Assembly (NCBI RefSeq): GCF_012516315.1 | Contig: NZ_CP051185.1 | Location: forward strand, 2,779,403-2,843,402 | Length of the DNA stretch: 64,000 nt | Source: Limnospira fusiformis SAG 85.79 | Lineage (GTDB): Bacteria > Cyanobacteriota > Cyanobacteriia > Cyanobacteriales > Microcoleaceae | Direction of reading: 5' to 3' | Shown here: piece after piece, positions 9,513-18,844 of the stretch | Position numbering within the stretch: position 1 is the first letter of the stretch | Layout of the letters: each line of letters starts with the position of its first letter | Notes under the pieces: model-generated | Seen by the model: only the letters and a program-made list of their open reading frames with translations | What the model was told of the DNA's origin: nothing | Databases searched by the model: none | Program-made: the position numbers and the translations under genes

Positions 9513-10238
9513 TTAGTTGCGACTAAGAACATTCATTAAGCGCAAAATAAAGATAAACAGGTTGATGTAGGTGAGGTACATGGACAAAGCGGCGGGAATA
9601 GGCTGGTCATCACGATAAGTGCGGGGGAGAATATAAAAATCTACCACCGCAGCCCCAGCGAATAGGAAGACACCGAGTCCAGAAATACCAATTTCTAGCC
9701 AAGTGGGGGTAAAAACGCCGAAAAACGACAAAATCAACTGGCCAAAAACAGCGATCAGTAGGGCAATAATACCAATTCTGATGGTTTGAGTAAGGGCGAT
9801 ACCATCAGAGTCGGACAGGTTAGACCCAATTTGACGGGCGGCGATAAAAGTGACACCGCAACCGAGAGCAGCAAAACCAATACCAGTAATACCAACACCT
9901 GGAGTTCTCAAGGTGACAAATAACAAGCCACTGAGCGTATATCCGGTGATGAGGCTATAGGTTGCTAACAGGGGGAGGGCCACCTGGTTATTATCGTTAG
10001 CGAGAACGCTACTAGCGATAAAAAATAGGGCTAACTGAGCAATCAAAGCCACCCAGAAGGTGGTCATGAAGATGCCCGGGTTGGTGCTGATGATATTCAG
10101 ACCGGCGAAGGAACCAACAGCAGTGAGAAGCAAACCACCTCCCACAAAGGGGAGGGCATTGGCAATGACGTTAGGGCCTACAAGGGCTTGGCCTTTGGCT
10201 TGAGCCATTGCTTGCCGAAAATTACTGGTATTTGCCAT
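9513..10238 (-). CDS. Bax inhibitor-1/YccA family membrane protein
   Basis: The 241-residue protein has about seven hydrophobic segments and the BI-1 (UPF0005) pattern: a hydrophilic N-terminus, then GGGLLLTAVGSFAGLN, SLITGYTLSGLLF, GIGFAALGCG and a late FILPRTYRDD-like loop (VVDFYILPRTYRDD) before a last membrane segment ending IFILRLMNVLS. Family members act as membrane ion or stress-modulating proteins; the bacterial role is poorly defined. The start is the ATG at 10238. A clear terminator follows it, so it is probably monocistronic. Confidence 0.85.
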   Translation of the reverse strand: MANTSNFRQAMAQAKGQALVGPNVIANALPFVGGGLLLTAVGSFAGLNIISTNPGIFMTTFWVALIAQLALFFIASSVLANDNNQVALPLLATYSLITGYTLSGLLFVTLRTPGVGITGIGFAALGCGVTFIAARQIGSNLSDSDGIALTQTIRIGIIALLIAVFGQLILSFFGVFTPTWLEIGISGLGVFLFAGAAVVDFYILPRTYRDDQPIPAALSMYLTYINLFIFILRLMNVLSRN

Positions 10239-10419
10239 AGCAACTCCTAAAAGTTTTGCATTTATCTAGTTTTAGCAAGAAGACCCGCATCATCAGGCAA
10301 TTGACGACGGGGTGAATGGGGACCCAACACTAAGAATATTGTAATATAAACTACCAGAAAACCAAGTGCCACATAAGATTAGACAAGGGTTGGGAAGCAC
10401 AGCTTATGCCTGATGAAAC

Positions 10420-11034
10420 CTACCTAAAATCCTGTTCAAACTGTTGTCGGGTAATGGGTTGAGGGATTTCTAAGCCTTCTCCGCCGAGGACTTCTAAGGG
10501 TAAGCCATTGACGGAAATCCGTACTGGTGCGAGGGGGTCGAGACTGGTGGCGGTGTAAACTACTTGCCCTAAACGGCCAATCATGGAGGCACTACCGCCG
10601 CCTGTGGTGAATTCGGTCGATAGGTCGATCGCGATCGCCCCAGCTTCGGTGGCGGTCACATTTAGTAGTTGAGTACCTGGGGGAATTTCGCTATATTGGT
10701 TGGCTTCCTGGGGGCCTGAGAGTAGGCGATCGAAGGCGGCAGCTAGGACGGTATCGGGTTGGGAAGCACTGACGGTGAGGGTGACGGGGTTGGGAACCCA
10801 GACAAGTTGGTTATCAGCTTCATCGACCCAGTAAATATTCACGGTTTTTTCGATCGCATCGGTTGTTTCTGGGGGTTCAGGAGATATGATCTGTGGGGGT
10901 TGGTCAGTGTCAAAACTCACTCGCCACCAAGTCACGCCAGCGGCGATCGCGGCAAGGAATAGCGCTACCCCAGCAATCATAGCAATATTTTGATGGCGAT
11001 CGGGTTGTGGCTCTTTCATGACTTCTATCGACAA
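10420..11034 (-). CDS. GerMN domain protein, membrane-anchored
   Basis: A 204-residue protein with one N-terminal membrane segment (IAMIAGVALFLAAIAAGVTWW, about residues 18-38), a short linker and a GerMN domain running to the end. Family features include VNIYWVDEADNQLVWV, the LLSGPQ motif, PPGTQLLNVTATEAGAIAIDLS and ASMIGRLGQVVYTAT. In cyanobacteria such proteins are presumably anchored with the domain outside the cytoplasmic membrane; the ligand is unknown. Start at 11034; nothing on the sequence shows a partner gene. Confidence 0.8.
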   Translation of the reverse strand: MSIEVMKEPQPDRHQNIAMIAGVALFLAAIAAGVTWWRVSFDTDQPPQIISPEPPETTDAIEKTVNIYWVDEADNQLVWVPNPVTLTVSASQPDTVLAAAFDRLLSGPQEANQYSEIPPGTQLLNVTATEAGAIAIDLSTEFTTGGGSASMIGRLGQVVYTATSLDPLAPVRISVNGLPLEVLGGEGLEIPQPITRQQFEQDFR

Positions 11035-11303
11035 CTGTATTTTTGAGTTTAACTGGCGATCGGGGGTTCTGGCAAATTAATTTGATCGTCGTGGGGATTG
11101 AGGCTCTCAAGCCCACCCCACACCCACGGTTACCAGCGATCAATTTCACCAGCTACCAGTGATGAACCGGGGGGCGATCGCTGCCCATTTTTTAATCTTG
11201 ATCTAAAGTCGGGGTTAGATTTGCTAGAAATTCAAACAATGGGAAACTGAAGCCAAGCGACTGGTTGAAGGCATCGAAGAAACCGAAGCCGAGGAGGATA
11301 TTA

Positions 11304-11555
11304 TTACCGGGGAATGATATATTCGGCATTTTCCAGGGTGGGAATTTCTCTAGTGATGCCGGAGGGTTGTGGCAGTCGATTAATGGCGATGAGTAGTAAT
11401 GTGAAAACGGCTACAGTTAAGAAAAAAATATCATTCCATTTTTCGGTATGATGAAAACGACGGCCACAGGCGGAACAAAACTGCTGCTGGGGGTGGTCTG
11501 GATGGGCGGTAATGTGGCATTTAGGTCGGCCGTAGTGATCCATTGGGCAGGTCAT
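11304..11555 (-). CDS. Small zinc-ribbon membrane protein, unknown
   Basis: 83 residues. The N-terminal half has a ribbon-like set of Cys/His (CPMDHYGRPKCHITAH and FCSACGRRFHH), the second half a single hydrophobic segment (IFFLTVAVFTLLLIAI). This suggests a small membrane-anchored metal-binding protein. The start at 11555 is preceded on the minus strand by a purine-rich AGGAGA. The family is not recognised. Confidence 0.5.
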   Translation of the reverse strand: MTCPMDHYGRPKCHITAHPDHPQQQFCSACGRRFHHTEKWNDIFFLTVAVFTLLLIAINRLPQPSGITREIPTLENAEYIIPR

Positions 11556-11620
11556 AATCTTCTCCTGACAAAACGATTATAATTGACATTCGGGGAATGT
11601 CTCAAGACCAGCAATTCCCC

Positions 11621-11785
11621 CTAATGCGATCGAGAGTTAAGCCGGATTAACCAGAGCGCAACATTATCAATTGTTGAGATCACAAAGAGTGGTGAAGTTT
11701 CCGTATCGACGATCTGGTAGGGGACGTAAATCAAGTTCAGCGTGGACAGAGATAGGAATAAAACTGCTGTGATTGTCAAATTCAT
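11621..11785 (-). CDS. Small membrane protein, hypothetical
   Basis: 54 residues from the ATG at 11783-11785: MNLTITAVLFLSLSTLNLIY begins a hydrophobic N-terminus. A strong ribosome site GGGAGGT lies about 8 nt upstream on the minus strand, which is the main reason to accept this short frame and to prefer this start over the one 18 codons upstream. Function unknown. Confidence 0.4.
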   Translation of the reverse strand: MNLTITAVLFLSLSTLNLIYVPYQIVDTETSPLFVISTIDNVALWLIRLNSRSH

Positions 11786-12144
11786 GTTACAGAACCTCCC
11801 GAAGGTTGCAAGTGCTTTTAAAGTAGTTATCTTTGACACACCCGACTTTTATGCAGATCGGAAGGAAAAACTTAGGTAGAGTCTCTTCCTGTGGTTGTTG
11901 TCGCTTCCCACTTTCCCTACCAAATTCCTCACTCCCTGCATAAAAACTGAAAGTCCTGACCACCACATTGATAGGACCTAAAAAAATGAATAACAGCGAT
12001 TCTGTACATTTTTCCTATTGGTTTAGTTCATATCATTTAAAGGCGGTAAATTTTCCACAATTTTTACCGTCTCTAAACTCACCCGGACTACCCGTTTCAC
12101 TAGATACAAGTTTATGAAATCAAGGGTTGGATATGAGAGTCCAT
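11786..12144. other. Intergenic region downstream of hsdR
   Basis: About 360 nt without a supported gene. An inverted repeat CGGTAAA (12044-12050) / TTTACCG (12063-12069) could act as a weak terminator for hsdR on the minus strand, but it lacks a clear T-run. Confidence 0.35.
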
Positions 12145-15100
12145 TCAAGCCGCCCAATCTCGGCAAAGGGTTTGAGCTTGAGTGATGACGGTTTCAATCG
12201 CTTTAGGTTGTTTGTCGGGCGGGTAGCCGTGCTTTCGCAACAATCGTTTGACAGTAGCTCGCATTTTGGCACGCACGGTTTCCCTTTCCGTCCAGTCAAT
12301 CGTCACACTTTGGCGAATTGCGGTTACGAGTTCGCGAGCAATTTTCTTGAGGGTAGCATCGCCGAGTAGTTTTACCGCACTATCATTGACCTCCAAAGCG
12401 TCATAAAAAGCCAGTTCGTCTTCAGTCAAACCCAGTTGTTCTCCCCGTTGGTGAGCCTCACGGATTTGCTGACCTAGGGCAATCAGTTCCTGGAGAACTT
12501 GAGTCGATTCAATCGAACGGTTTTGGTAGCGCTTGATGGTGTTCTCGAGCATTTCCGAGAACTGCCGAGACTGCACCACATTCCGGCGCGATCGCGACCG
12601 AATCTCATCATTGAGCAGCTTCCTCAAAATCTCTAGGGCCAAGTTCTTCTGAGGGAGTCCGCGTACTTCTTCTAAAAACTGGTCCGAGAGGATGGAAATT
12701 TCGGGTTTGTCCAGTCCACCCGTGGCAAAAATATCGATAACCTGGTCAGAGGCGATCGCACGGGTAACGATTTGCCGCACTGCTGCATCCAGTTCGGCTT
12801 TGGTTTTGCTCCCTTCGACCGTATGTTTGGCGAGGGTGGCTTTAATCGCTTGGAAAAAGCCCAAGTCTTCTCGCAGAGCGATCGCCTCATCCTCAGAAGA
12901 ACATAACGCGAAGGCTTTGGACAGTTCGGTAACCGCTTGAATGTAGCGCTGGATGCCGTTCTCTCCGGCAAACTCGGGACGTAAAATCCAGTCCGTGGCA
13001 TTCTTCAAAAGGGTCAGCCGTTGCGGTGGGGTGCCGGTCTGAAAACTAGAATAATCGAAGCCGTGGAACATCGCCCCCACAATTTCGTATTTTTCCAGCA
13101 TGACGGCAACCGCTTGCTCAATGGGGATGCCTGTTTCTGTCCGATCGCCTTCGGTGTAATCTTTGAGCGCATTTTTGAGGTCTTCGGCAATTCCTAGATA
13201 GTCCACCACCAGTCCCCCAGGCTTAGAACCAAATACCCGATTCACCCGAGCGATCGCCTGCATCAAGTTATGACCGCGCATCGGTTTATCGATATACATT
13301 GTATGCAGGCAAGGCGCATCAAAGCCCGTCAGCCACATATCCCGGACGATGACCAGTTTGAGGGGGTCCTTGGGGTTGCGTAACCGTTTGGCGATCGCAT
13401 CTCGTGCTTTCTTCGAGCGAATATGGGGCTGGTAACTCGCCGGTTCCCCAGCGTTGCCGGTCATAATCACTTTAATTGCACCCTTGTTATCGTCCTCATC
13501 ATGCCAGTCAGGACGCAGTGCAACGAGGTGGCTGTAGAGTTCCACACAGATGCGGCGACTCATGCAGACAATCAACCCTTTGCCCTCCATTGCAGCCAGA
13601 CGGTTCTCGAAGTGCTGGATAATATCCCCGGCAACTTGGGCGAGTCGTTTTTCCGCGCCAACCATCGCCTCCAACTGCGCCCATTTCCGCTTGAGTTGCT
13701 GTTTGGTGGATTGCTCCTCGCTTTCGGTCAGTTCTTCAAAGTCAGGGTCAATCCTCGGTTTTTCGCTCTCATCCAGGTTGATTTTGGCGAGTCGGGCTTC
13801 ATAGTAAAGTTTGACCGTGGCCTGGTCTTCAACGGCGCGGTGAATGTCGTAGATGTCGATATAGTCGCCGAAAATCTGCTTGGTGTTTTTGTCGGTGGCT
13901 TCGATGGGAGTGCCGGTAAACCCGATGAATGAAGCGTTGGGCAAGGCATCTCGCAGGTATTTGGCGAAACCGTAGGCGGTATAGGCTCCTTGTTCGCCGG
14001 TTTCTTTATCGGTGGTTTTGACGACTCGGGCGCTGAGGCCATACTGGGAGCGGTGGGCTTCGTCAGCGATAAAGATGATGTTCTGCCGATCGCTGAGTTG
14101 TTCATATTCTCCCCCTGGGGTGTCTGGGGCAAATTTCTGGATGGTGGTGAAGATGACCCCGCCAGAAGCGACTTGGAGTTTAGCTTTGAGGTCTTGGCAG
14201 TCTTCCGCTTGGGTGGGGGTTTGTCGGAGTAGCTTGCTGCATTTGGAGAAAGTACCCAACAGTTGTTGGTCTAGGTCGTTGCGATCGGTCAGGACAACCA
14301 GGGTGGGGTTCGCCATTGCCGGATGCTGGATGACTTTTCCAGCATAGAACGCCATAGAGAGGCTTTTGCCGGAGCCTTGGGTGTGCCAGACAACCCCAAC
14401 TTTGCGATCGCCTTCGGGAGAGGTAGCCTGGACGGTTTCGGCGACGGCTTTATTGACGGCATGATATTGGTGGTACGCTGCCATCTTTTTGATGAGGGTT
14501 TCGCCGTCTGTCTCGAAGACGATAAAGTAATGGATTAAATCCAGAAAGCGGGATTTCTCAAATACCCCTCGGATAGTGACTTCCAGTTCGGGGATGCCTT
14601 TGGGTGCGAGGTCTTCTCCATCAATGGTCCGCCAAGGCATGAAGCGATCGCGGTCCGCTGTCAAAGACCCAATCCGGGCGGTTGTGCCATCGGAAATGAC
14701 TAGGGCCTCGTTATAAGTGAAGAGGCTGGGGATATCTTTTTTGTAAGTCTGAAGCTGGTTAAAGGCTTTTTCAATGTCAGCGTTTTCGTCTGCGGCATTT
14801 TTCAGTTCGAGGACGGCGAGGGGGAGTCCGTTGATGAACACCACCACATCCGGGCGGCGGTTTTGCCGTTCGATGACGGTAAATTGATTGACGGCTAACC
14901 AGTCGTTATTTTCGAGATGGTCCCAGTCAATTAACCGGGCTTGGTCATCTACTGTGCGATCGGCTCGTTGGTAGGCGACGGGGACTCCTTCGATGATGAG
15001 GTCATGAAAGCGCCGGTTGTTTTCGATGAGGTTTTGGGTGTCTGCGCGCAACACTTGCCGGATTACTTCATCTACTGCGTCATCGGGTAGCTGAGGGTTG

Positions 15101-15273
15101 ATTTGGGCGATCGCACGACGGAGGCGACGGGTCAGGATGACTTCGCCAACGGTTTCTCGTTCCGCGTTGGGTTCCCCTGGGGCGATTTCCGGGCCATGTA
15201 GGATAGTGTAACCGAGTTCTTCAAAATAGCAGAGGGCTGCTTCTTCAACTTCTGATTCGGTAAAATTGCTCAT
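12145..15273 (-). CDS. hsdR: Type I restriction enzyme R subunit (HsdR)
   Basis: 1,042 residues, the normal length. The N-terminal PD-(D/E)xK nuclease motif is visible: D142 in RRPDVVVF, E156 and K158 in LAVLELKNA. The SF2 translocase motor follows: Walker A HTQGSGKS near 297-304, DEAH box [14 protein letters not shown], motif [11 protein letters not shown] and motif [20 protein letters not shown]-terminal helical region would contact the methylase core. HsdR with HsdM and HsdS cuts unmethylated DNA far from the recognition site. The ATG at 15273 has GGAG about 9 nt upstream. All diagnostic residues are intact. It is separated from hsdS by three small genes on the same strand. Confidence 0.96.
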   Translation of the reverse strand: MSNFTESEVEEAALCYFEELGYTILHGPEIAPGEPNAERETVGEVILTRRLRRAIAQINPQLPDDAVDEVIRQVLRADTQNLIENNRRFHDLIIEGVPVAYQRADRTVDDQARLIDWDHLENNDWLAVNQFTVIERQNRRPDVVVFINGLPLAVLELKNAADENADIEKAFNQLQTYKKDIPSLFTYNEALVISDGTTARIGSLTADRDRFMPWRTIDGEDLAPKGIPELEVTIRGVFEKSRFLDLIHYFIVFETDGETLIKKMAAYHQYHAVNKAVAETVQATSPEGDRKVGVVWHTQGSGKSLSMAFYAGKVIQHPAMANPTLVVLTDRNDLDQQLLGTFSKCSKLLRQTPTQAEDCQDLKAKLQVASGGVIFTTIQKFAPDTPGGEYEQLSDRQNIIFIADEAHRSQYGLSARVVKTTDKETGEQGAYTAYGFAKYLRDALPNASFIGFTGTPIEATDKNTKQIFGDYIDIYDIHRAVEDQATVKLYYEARLAKINLDESEKPRIDPDFEELTESEEQSTKQQLKRKWAQLEAMVGAEKRLAQVAGDIIQHFENRLAAMEGKGLIVCMSRRICVELYSHLVALRPDWHDEDDNKGAIKVIMTGNAGEPASYQPHIRSKKARDAIAKRLRNPKDPLKLVIVRDMWLTGFDAPCLHTMYIDKPMRGHNLMQAIARVNRVFGSKPGGLVVDYLGIAEDLKNALKDYTEGDRTETGIPIEQAVAVMLEKYEIVGAMFHGFDYSSFQTGTPPQRLTLLKNATDWILRPEFAGENGIQRYIQAVTELSKAFALCSSEDEAIALREDLGFFQAIKATLAKHTVEGSKTKAELDAAVRQIVTRAIASDQVIDIFATGGLDKPEISILSDQFLEEVRGLPQKNLALEILRKLLNDEIRSRSRRNVVQSRQFSEMLENTIKRYQNRSIESTQVLQELIALGQQIREAHQRGEQLGLTEDELAFYDALEVNDSAVKLLGDATLKKIARELVTAIRQSVTIDWTERETVRAKMRATVKRLLRKHGYPPDKQPKAIETVITQAQTLCRDWAA

Positions 15274-15375
15274 TTAATATCTCCGGTTTGCAACTTCTGT
15301 TTGTAATTGAGGTTTTTAACCTGCTGCTTTTAAATGGCTAGAAATTTTAAAGTTATTTCCCTTAGTTACAACCTC

Positions 15376-15702
15376 CTAAACTTGGATATTTTCGGAAAAG
15401 CTCTCACTCATTTTGCCCGGGAATCGCTGATTTTTTGACCCAAAATAGTCCTCTAGGTTGACCTGAGAAACCTTCGCATACAAAACCACCGGATCGATAT
15501 CTGCACCATTATCCCAACAGATAGTCCCCAAGCCTGGATTAACGGTGACTGTAGCAAAGTAATCTGGATCGCTCAGGGGTGCAAATATGCCGGTAAATTC
15601 AATGATTTTTGTCAGGTCTATTACCCCCTGAACCTCATCTTCAAATTTTAGATAAACTTGATATCCTTCTAACGGTTGGGCTTCAATAATATCTTTTAAC
15701 AT
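15376..15702 (-). CDS. DUF2442 domain protein
   Basis: 108 residues. YQVYLKFEDEVQGVIDLTKII, FAPLSDPDYFATVTVNPGLGTICWDNGADIDP and VLYAKV match the DUF2442 pattern (the GTICWxNGADIDP motif is diagnostic). These short proteins often sit next to DUF4160 proteins and are thought to be antitoxin-like; no DUF4160 partner is visible here. It lies between hsdR and the DUF4926/DUF6883 pair, inside the RM locus. Confidence 0.8.
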   Translation of the reverse strand: MLKDIIEAQPLEGYQVYLKFEDEVQGVIDLTKIIEFTGIFAPLSDPDYFATVTVNPGLGTICWDNGADIDPVVLYAKVSQVNLEDYFGSKNQRFPGKMSESFSENIQV

Positions 15703-15818
15703 GGTTAATCTAAGGGTTCGATTTTATTAAGTTCTGCATTTGGTCGGGCCAGTTCCCAGTTATCCATCAGTTCAGATTAATAGAGGGCTGCCCATTCAAT
15801 CAGCAGCCTTTTGATACT

Positions 15819-16028
15819 TCAAGCCGTTTGCGGAAGTGGCTGATAGTGAAGTTGCATCAGTTGATTGACGCTTAAAGTCTCTAAAGCGTAGGTTTTCCCC
15901 TGAAGGTCTACAAATTCGACCTCAAATACATCCGGTTCGTAAACCTCAATAATTGTACCGACTTGACCTTTATAAAGGTTAAAGTCAGGTAAATTTTCCG
16001 TTAGGGCAACGACATCTAAAAGTTTCAT
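15819..16028 (-). CDS. DUF4926 domain protein
   Basis: 69 residues with the DUF4926 core: LLDVVALTENLP, GQVGTIIEVYEPDVFEVEFVDLQGKTYAL. It is a small beta-rich protein usually found immediately downstream of a DUF6883 gene, as here (19 nt apart, same strand). The pair has the size and layout of a toxin-antitoxin-like module, but function is not shown. Start ATG at 16028 with AGGAGAAC upstream. Confidence 0.8.
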   Translation of the reverse strand: MKLLDVVALTENLPDFNLYKGQVGTIIEVYEPDVFEVEFVDLQGKTYALETLSVNQLMQLHYQPLPQTA

Positions 16029-16046
16029 CGGGTGTTCTCCTGGGGA

Positions 16047-16379
16047 CTAGGGAATGTAACAGGTAATGAGCCGTGGGAAATCTTCATTTTGCCTAACCAT
16101 CCAGATACTTCTAATGATGGCACTTTTACTTTCCCGCGTCATTTCAAAGTCAATCTGGTATTTCTGCCCGTAACTATTGCGGTTAGTTGGGATAGCGTCT
16201 TCTGTTTTGAGAGCTTGGCGCAGAGCGACCCGCAGTTCCTCAGCTTCTTCTAACCCAATACCGAGGGCAGATTGAAATACAATGGCTTTGTGCCGACCTT
16301 CCGAGTGATTGGGATTAAGTGAATAACCCTCTAATTTTTCAAACGGAATCAGTGCTTGCTCAGGATTGGGCAGTTTCAC
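16047..16379 (-). CDS. DUF6883 domain protein
   Basis: 110 residues: LPNPEQALIPFEKLEGYSLNP, the GRHKAIVFQSALGI motif and IRSIWMVRQNEDFPRLITCY fit the DUF6883 family. The ATG at 16379 overlaps the hsdS stop by 4 nt, so it is translationally coupled to hsdS. It pairs with the DUF4926 gene downstream. Its role is unknown; a nuclease-inhibitor or toxin-antitoxin role is inference only from size and neighbourhood. Confidence 0.75.
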   Translation of the reverse strand: MKLPNPEQALIPFEKLEGYSLNPNHSEGRHKAIVFQSALGIGLEEAEELRVALRQALKTEDAIPTNRNSYGQKYQIDFEMTRESKSAIIRSIWMVRQNEDFPRLITCYIP

Positions 16380-17716
16380 ACCACCTCCTCAACGATTTTT
16401 TCGGCATCTTTGACGCGGATTTCGCCGGATAGGAGTTTGGGGAGGAGAGTGTCACGTAGGGACTGGAGAGAGTACATTTGAATCTCATTAATTTCTAACT
16501 TTTCAAAAACAGGCGCGGCATAATATGAAAAGCATGAAATTATAGACTGATTTGGAATTAAGAAAGAATAAGCGGGAATGCCATCCTTCCCTAAATGCAA
16601 AACTGTACTTCCGTTTGTATGTCCATATACGTGAGATTGAAAATCATCGGTCATAAAAAGACAGTAAAGAAAAGGGATGCTTAATACTTCATTAACTGGA
16701 CGAACAATTCCCAAGTCAAGTGATGCAACTAGGGTTTTAAAGTGACTGGTTCTTCTGACTATGGCTGGTTTCCCAATCACATCTGCTGCTTGTGTTATAT
16801 CCGTATAAGCAACAACTAACTCTCCCGGTTTAATTATTTGATCGGATTTATAAATACCACTATAGGGTTTAAGTCCATTTTGAGAATACCCACCACCACG
16901 CTGGATAGATTTTAATGTTACAAGTGCAGTATCTGAAGGTATTAGTTCACTACTCTTGTATGACCTACCCTTAATAATTTTTACATGGTTTCCTATACAA
17001 TCTAGCTTCCACCCCTTCGGAATCTGACCCAGGGGCGAATCCTCAAACTCATCTGGAAACAGAGCCGCCGTTTCCGCATCCATGCCTACGGGTTGTCGTC
17101 CGTCCATCTTGGCACGAACGGGGTCGAAGTCGATAAACCAGGATTTGAAGATGGCACGGGCGATCGCCTCCAGCGTCCGGTTCATCTGCTGGTTCAGTTC
17201 GATTTTGTCGTCAAAGGTGCCGAGAATGTGGGCGATCGCTTTTTGCTCGTCTAGTGGGGGAATAACTAGGGATATTTTGCGTAATTCACTTTGCTTAATT
17301 CCCAGGACTGTTGTTCCTGTAGCCCTTGCTATAAGCTGGTGTTGTACAAAATTTGACTGCATTAAAAAATTGAGAAAGTCATTATCCAGAAAACCTTTTT
17401 TTCCTCGAAGTGTTATTAAGCGTTGTGCAAGAGCGACTTTTTTATTGTCAAGCTGTGCAATTTCTCCTAATGGAGCTTCAGTAGTCATAATAACATCTTT
17501 ACACTTGGGCAAGCCCCGCCGCATCCATTTATCATAATTTTTAGGATCGATATATTCTGAGACAGGCTGTATTCTACCATTTTTGACAATTTTAGCAGTA
17601 ATTAATGGAATACCCATAGATGTTTTTTGAGGGGTTTTCCCACGATAATCAATAATTGCATCCATGCAATTTTCAAGAGGGTATATCTCCCAATCTGATG
17701 GGAATTTAATCTCCAT
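16376..17716 (-). CDS. hsdS: Type I restriction specificity subunit (HsdS)
   Basis: 446 residues with the standard two-half layout: target recognition domain 1 (about 5-150), the central conserved helix (PPLDEQKAIAHILGTFDDKIELNQQMNRTLEAIARAIFKSWF), target recognition domain 2 (about 225-400) beginning GWKLDCIGNHVKI, and the C-terminal helix LQSLRDTLLPKLLSGEIRV. It sets the DNA target for the HsdM/HsdR complex. Its ATG (17714-17716) overlaps the relic HsdM terminus LGYGD-stop, showing that an hsdM gene once ended exactly here. It is now about 4.1 kb from the functional hsdM. Confidence 0.94.
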   Translation of the reverse strand: MEIKFPSDWEIYPLENCMDAIIDYRGKTPQKTSMGIPLITAKIVKNGRIQPVSEYIDPKNYDKWMRRGLPKCKDVIMTTEAPLGEIAQLDNKKVALAQRLITLRGKKGFLDNDFLNFLMQSNFVQHQLIARATGTTVLGIKQSELRKISLVIPPLDEQKAIAHILGTFDDKIELNQQMNRTLEAIARAIFKSWFIDFDPVRAKMDGRQPVGMDAETAALFPDEFEDSPLGQIPKGWKLDCIGNHVKIIKGRSYKSSELIPSDTALVTLKSIQRGGGYSQNGLKPYSGIYKSDQIIKPGELVVAYTDITQAADVIGKPAIVRRTSHFKTLVASLDLGIVRPVNEVLSIPFLYCLFMTDDFQSHVYGHTNGSTVLHLGKDGIPAYSFLIPNQSIISCFSYYAAPVFEKLEINEIQMYSLQSLRDTLLPKLLSGEIRVKDAEKIVEEVV

Positions 17717-17810
17717 AACCTAACTACTCCAAATTCTCTGACATCACCTTTTCCATCCGTGCCAACTCTGTAAACTGCTTGTCTAACTTTGCCGTCAATC
17801 GCTGCATCAT
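17706..17810 (-). pseudogene. Relic HsdM C-terminal tail next to hsdS
   Basis: From MMQRLTAKLDKQFTELARMEKVMSENLE the frame hits TAG at 17724-17726, then continues LGYGD and stops with TAA at 17706-17708, overlapping the hsdS ATG. Read through the TAG, this is the usual C-terminus of HsdM (RLTxKLxxQFxExAxxExxIxENLxxLGYG). It is a diverged second relative of the real tail at 21851-21950 and marks the ancestral hsdM-hsdS junction. Confidence 0.7.
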
Positions 17811-17814
17811 CCTT

Positions 17815-18042
17815 TCACACTACCTCTAAAATTTGCGGTTGGGGTAAAGGTCTGTTCTCGGCTTGATAACTTTCAATCAGCAGTTCCAGTACCTCTTGAC
17901 CATTTTTAACGGCTTCCTCGTAAGTATCCCCATCCGTAAAATAGCGCTGAATTTCTGTCGCAAATTCTGGCAATTCTACCAGACAAGCTTGATCTACTTC
18001 AGACCAAACAATATTAACTCGATACTTAAGTTGACTCATCAT
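17815..18042 (-). CDS. HicB-like antitoxin
   Basis: 75 residues. YRVNIVWSEVDQACLVELPEFATEIQRYFTDGDTYEEAVKNGQEVLELLIES has the partial RNase H-like fold of HicB antitoxins (strand-strand, GDTYEEAxxN helix). No HicA toxin is visible beside it. Instead its start overlaps the end of the 121-residue gene upstream by 17 nt, suggesting one transcript. The N-terminus is MMSQLKY or MSQLKY. Confidence 0.75.
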   Translation of the reverse strand: MMSQLKYRVNIVWSEVDQACLVELPEFATEIQRYFTDGDTYEEAVKNGQEVLELLIESYQAENRPLPQPQILEVV

Positions 18043-18391
18043 CTTGCTCCTTATCTTCTAGCTGTTGCAAAGCATCATTGATTAATTTTTCTAAATACGG
18101 TTTAGCATCTTTACTATCTTTTCCGGCTAGAGTAATGGGCAATTCTAATAAATTTGGTCGTTTCTCCCGTTCATCCCACTCCCTCCTTAGCTGATGGACC
18201 CACTCCTGAGCATCCTGCCCATTTAACAAATTGGGAGCAATGCCACGCAGTTCTTGCCAGCTTCGTTTAGGGTTTTGTTGGGTTAACATCCGCCGCTTCA
18301 GTTGTTCTGTCGCATGGCTAATCACCTCCAACTGTTCCTCGATTGTAAGCTGATCAATGTCCTGCAACACCTGCTTTAACAATGCACTCAT
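18026..18391 (-). CDS. VapB-like antitoxin paralogue, extended
   Basis: 121 residues. The first 80 or so are clearly related to the antitoxin at 21603-21854: both begin MSxLLxxxLxxxxQLxxEExLE, share KR.....RG, then G.DAQEWV..xRRExDE. The C-terminal 40 residues (LAGKDSKDAKPYLEKLINDALQQLED) are extra. Its ATG overlaps the stop of the second HsdM tail copy (ATGA), exactly as the other antitoxin overlaps the real hsdM stop. No PIN toxin follows; the HicB-like gene does. Confidence 0.6.
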   Translation of the reverse strand: MSALLKQVLQDIDQLTIEEQLEVISHATEQLKRRMLTQQNPKRSWQELRGIAPNLLNGQDAQEWVHQLRREWDEREKRPNLLELPITLAGKDSKDAKPYLEKLINDALQQLEDKEQDDEST

Positions 18392-18490
18392 AGCCCCAAC
18401 CTCCTCAAATTTTCCCGAATTGTTGCTTCTAGTTTGGCGCTTTCCTCAAACGGTGCATCCAACTGCTTTATCAATTCTTTCCTTTTTTTA
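18388..18490 (-). pseudogene. Duplicated HsdM C-terminal tail
   Basis: Encodes [20 protein letters not shown] followed by [12 protein letters not shown]-stop. The last 66 nt differ at only 4 positions from the real hsdM 3' end including the start of the next antitoxin gene. There is no methylase body upstream; the frame runs out of the DUF5615 gene end. It is therefore a recombination scar. Confidence 0.8.
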
Positions 18491-18844
18491 TCATTGATGA
18501 ATAATGAGAGTATTTCGGCTAATTTCAATATAACTGTGCCGTTCCCAAAGCTCTATAATTTGGCCTACATTTTGTTGGAATAAATTTTCTAAGTCATCAT
18601 TTTTAATATTCCCCGTAGAAACCAGCAAAAGTTTATAAGGCTCAGTTTTGAGCAAAAAAGATTCTACAAAATCAGCATATTTCGTAATCAAAACCCTCTT
18701 TTCTTGCCTTGACACAGCATTCAGAGCAGAGTCAGGGGTAGCATTCTCTTGGGGTAAATCTCTCGGGTGAATGGCATCATAACCCGCATTTTGAAGGAAC
18801 CGAGCCAGCCGCAGGGGAAGTTGGGCATCGACTAGAAATTTCAT
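18491..18844 (-). CDS. DUF5615 PIN-like toxin
   Basis: 117 residues. MKFLVDAQLPLRLARFLQNAGYDAIHPRDL carries the PIN-like first acidic residue (D6) and the following LxxxLxxxGxDxxH motif of DUF5615 proteins; VLITKYADFVES supplies the second acidic cluster (the family usually has TxDxDF; here TKYADF, so one acid is changed). Such proteins are predicted RNases. The ATG overlaps the DUF433 gene stop by 4 nt, the normal toxin-antitoxin arrangement. Confidence 0.8.
   Translation of the reverse strand: MKFLVDAQLPLRLARFLQNAGYDAIHPRDLPQENATPDSALNAVSRQEKRVLITKYADFVESFLLKTEPYKLLLVSTGNIKNDDLENLFQQNVGQIIELWERHSYIEISRNTLIIHQ

Noticed and set aside
9287-9526. Open frame of 79 codons on the plus strand
   Set aside because: It crosses the terminator of the minus-strand BI-1 gene and shows no ribosome site or coding character.
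12044-12069. Strong terminator after hsdR
   Set aside because: The inverted repeat is only 7 bp, AT-rich and without a T-run; mentioned only as a weak possibility.
13423-14538. Plus-strand frames opposite hsdR
   Set aside because: Shadows of the hsdR coding sequence; hsdR has continuous domain motifs over the same region.
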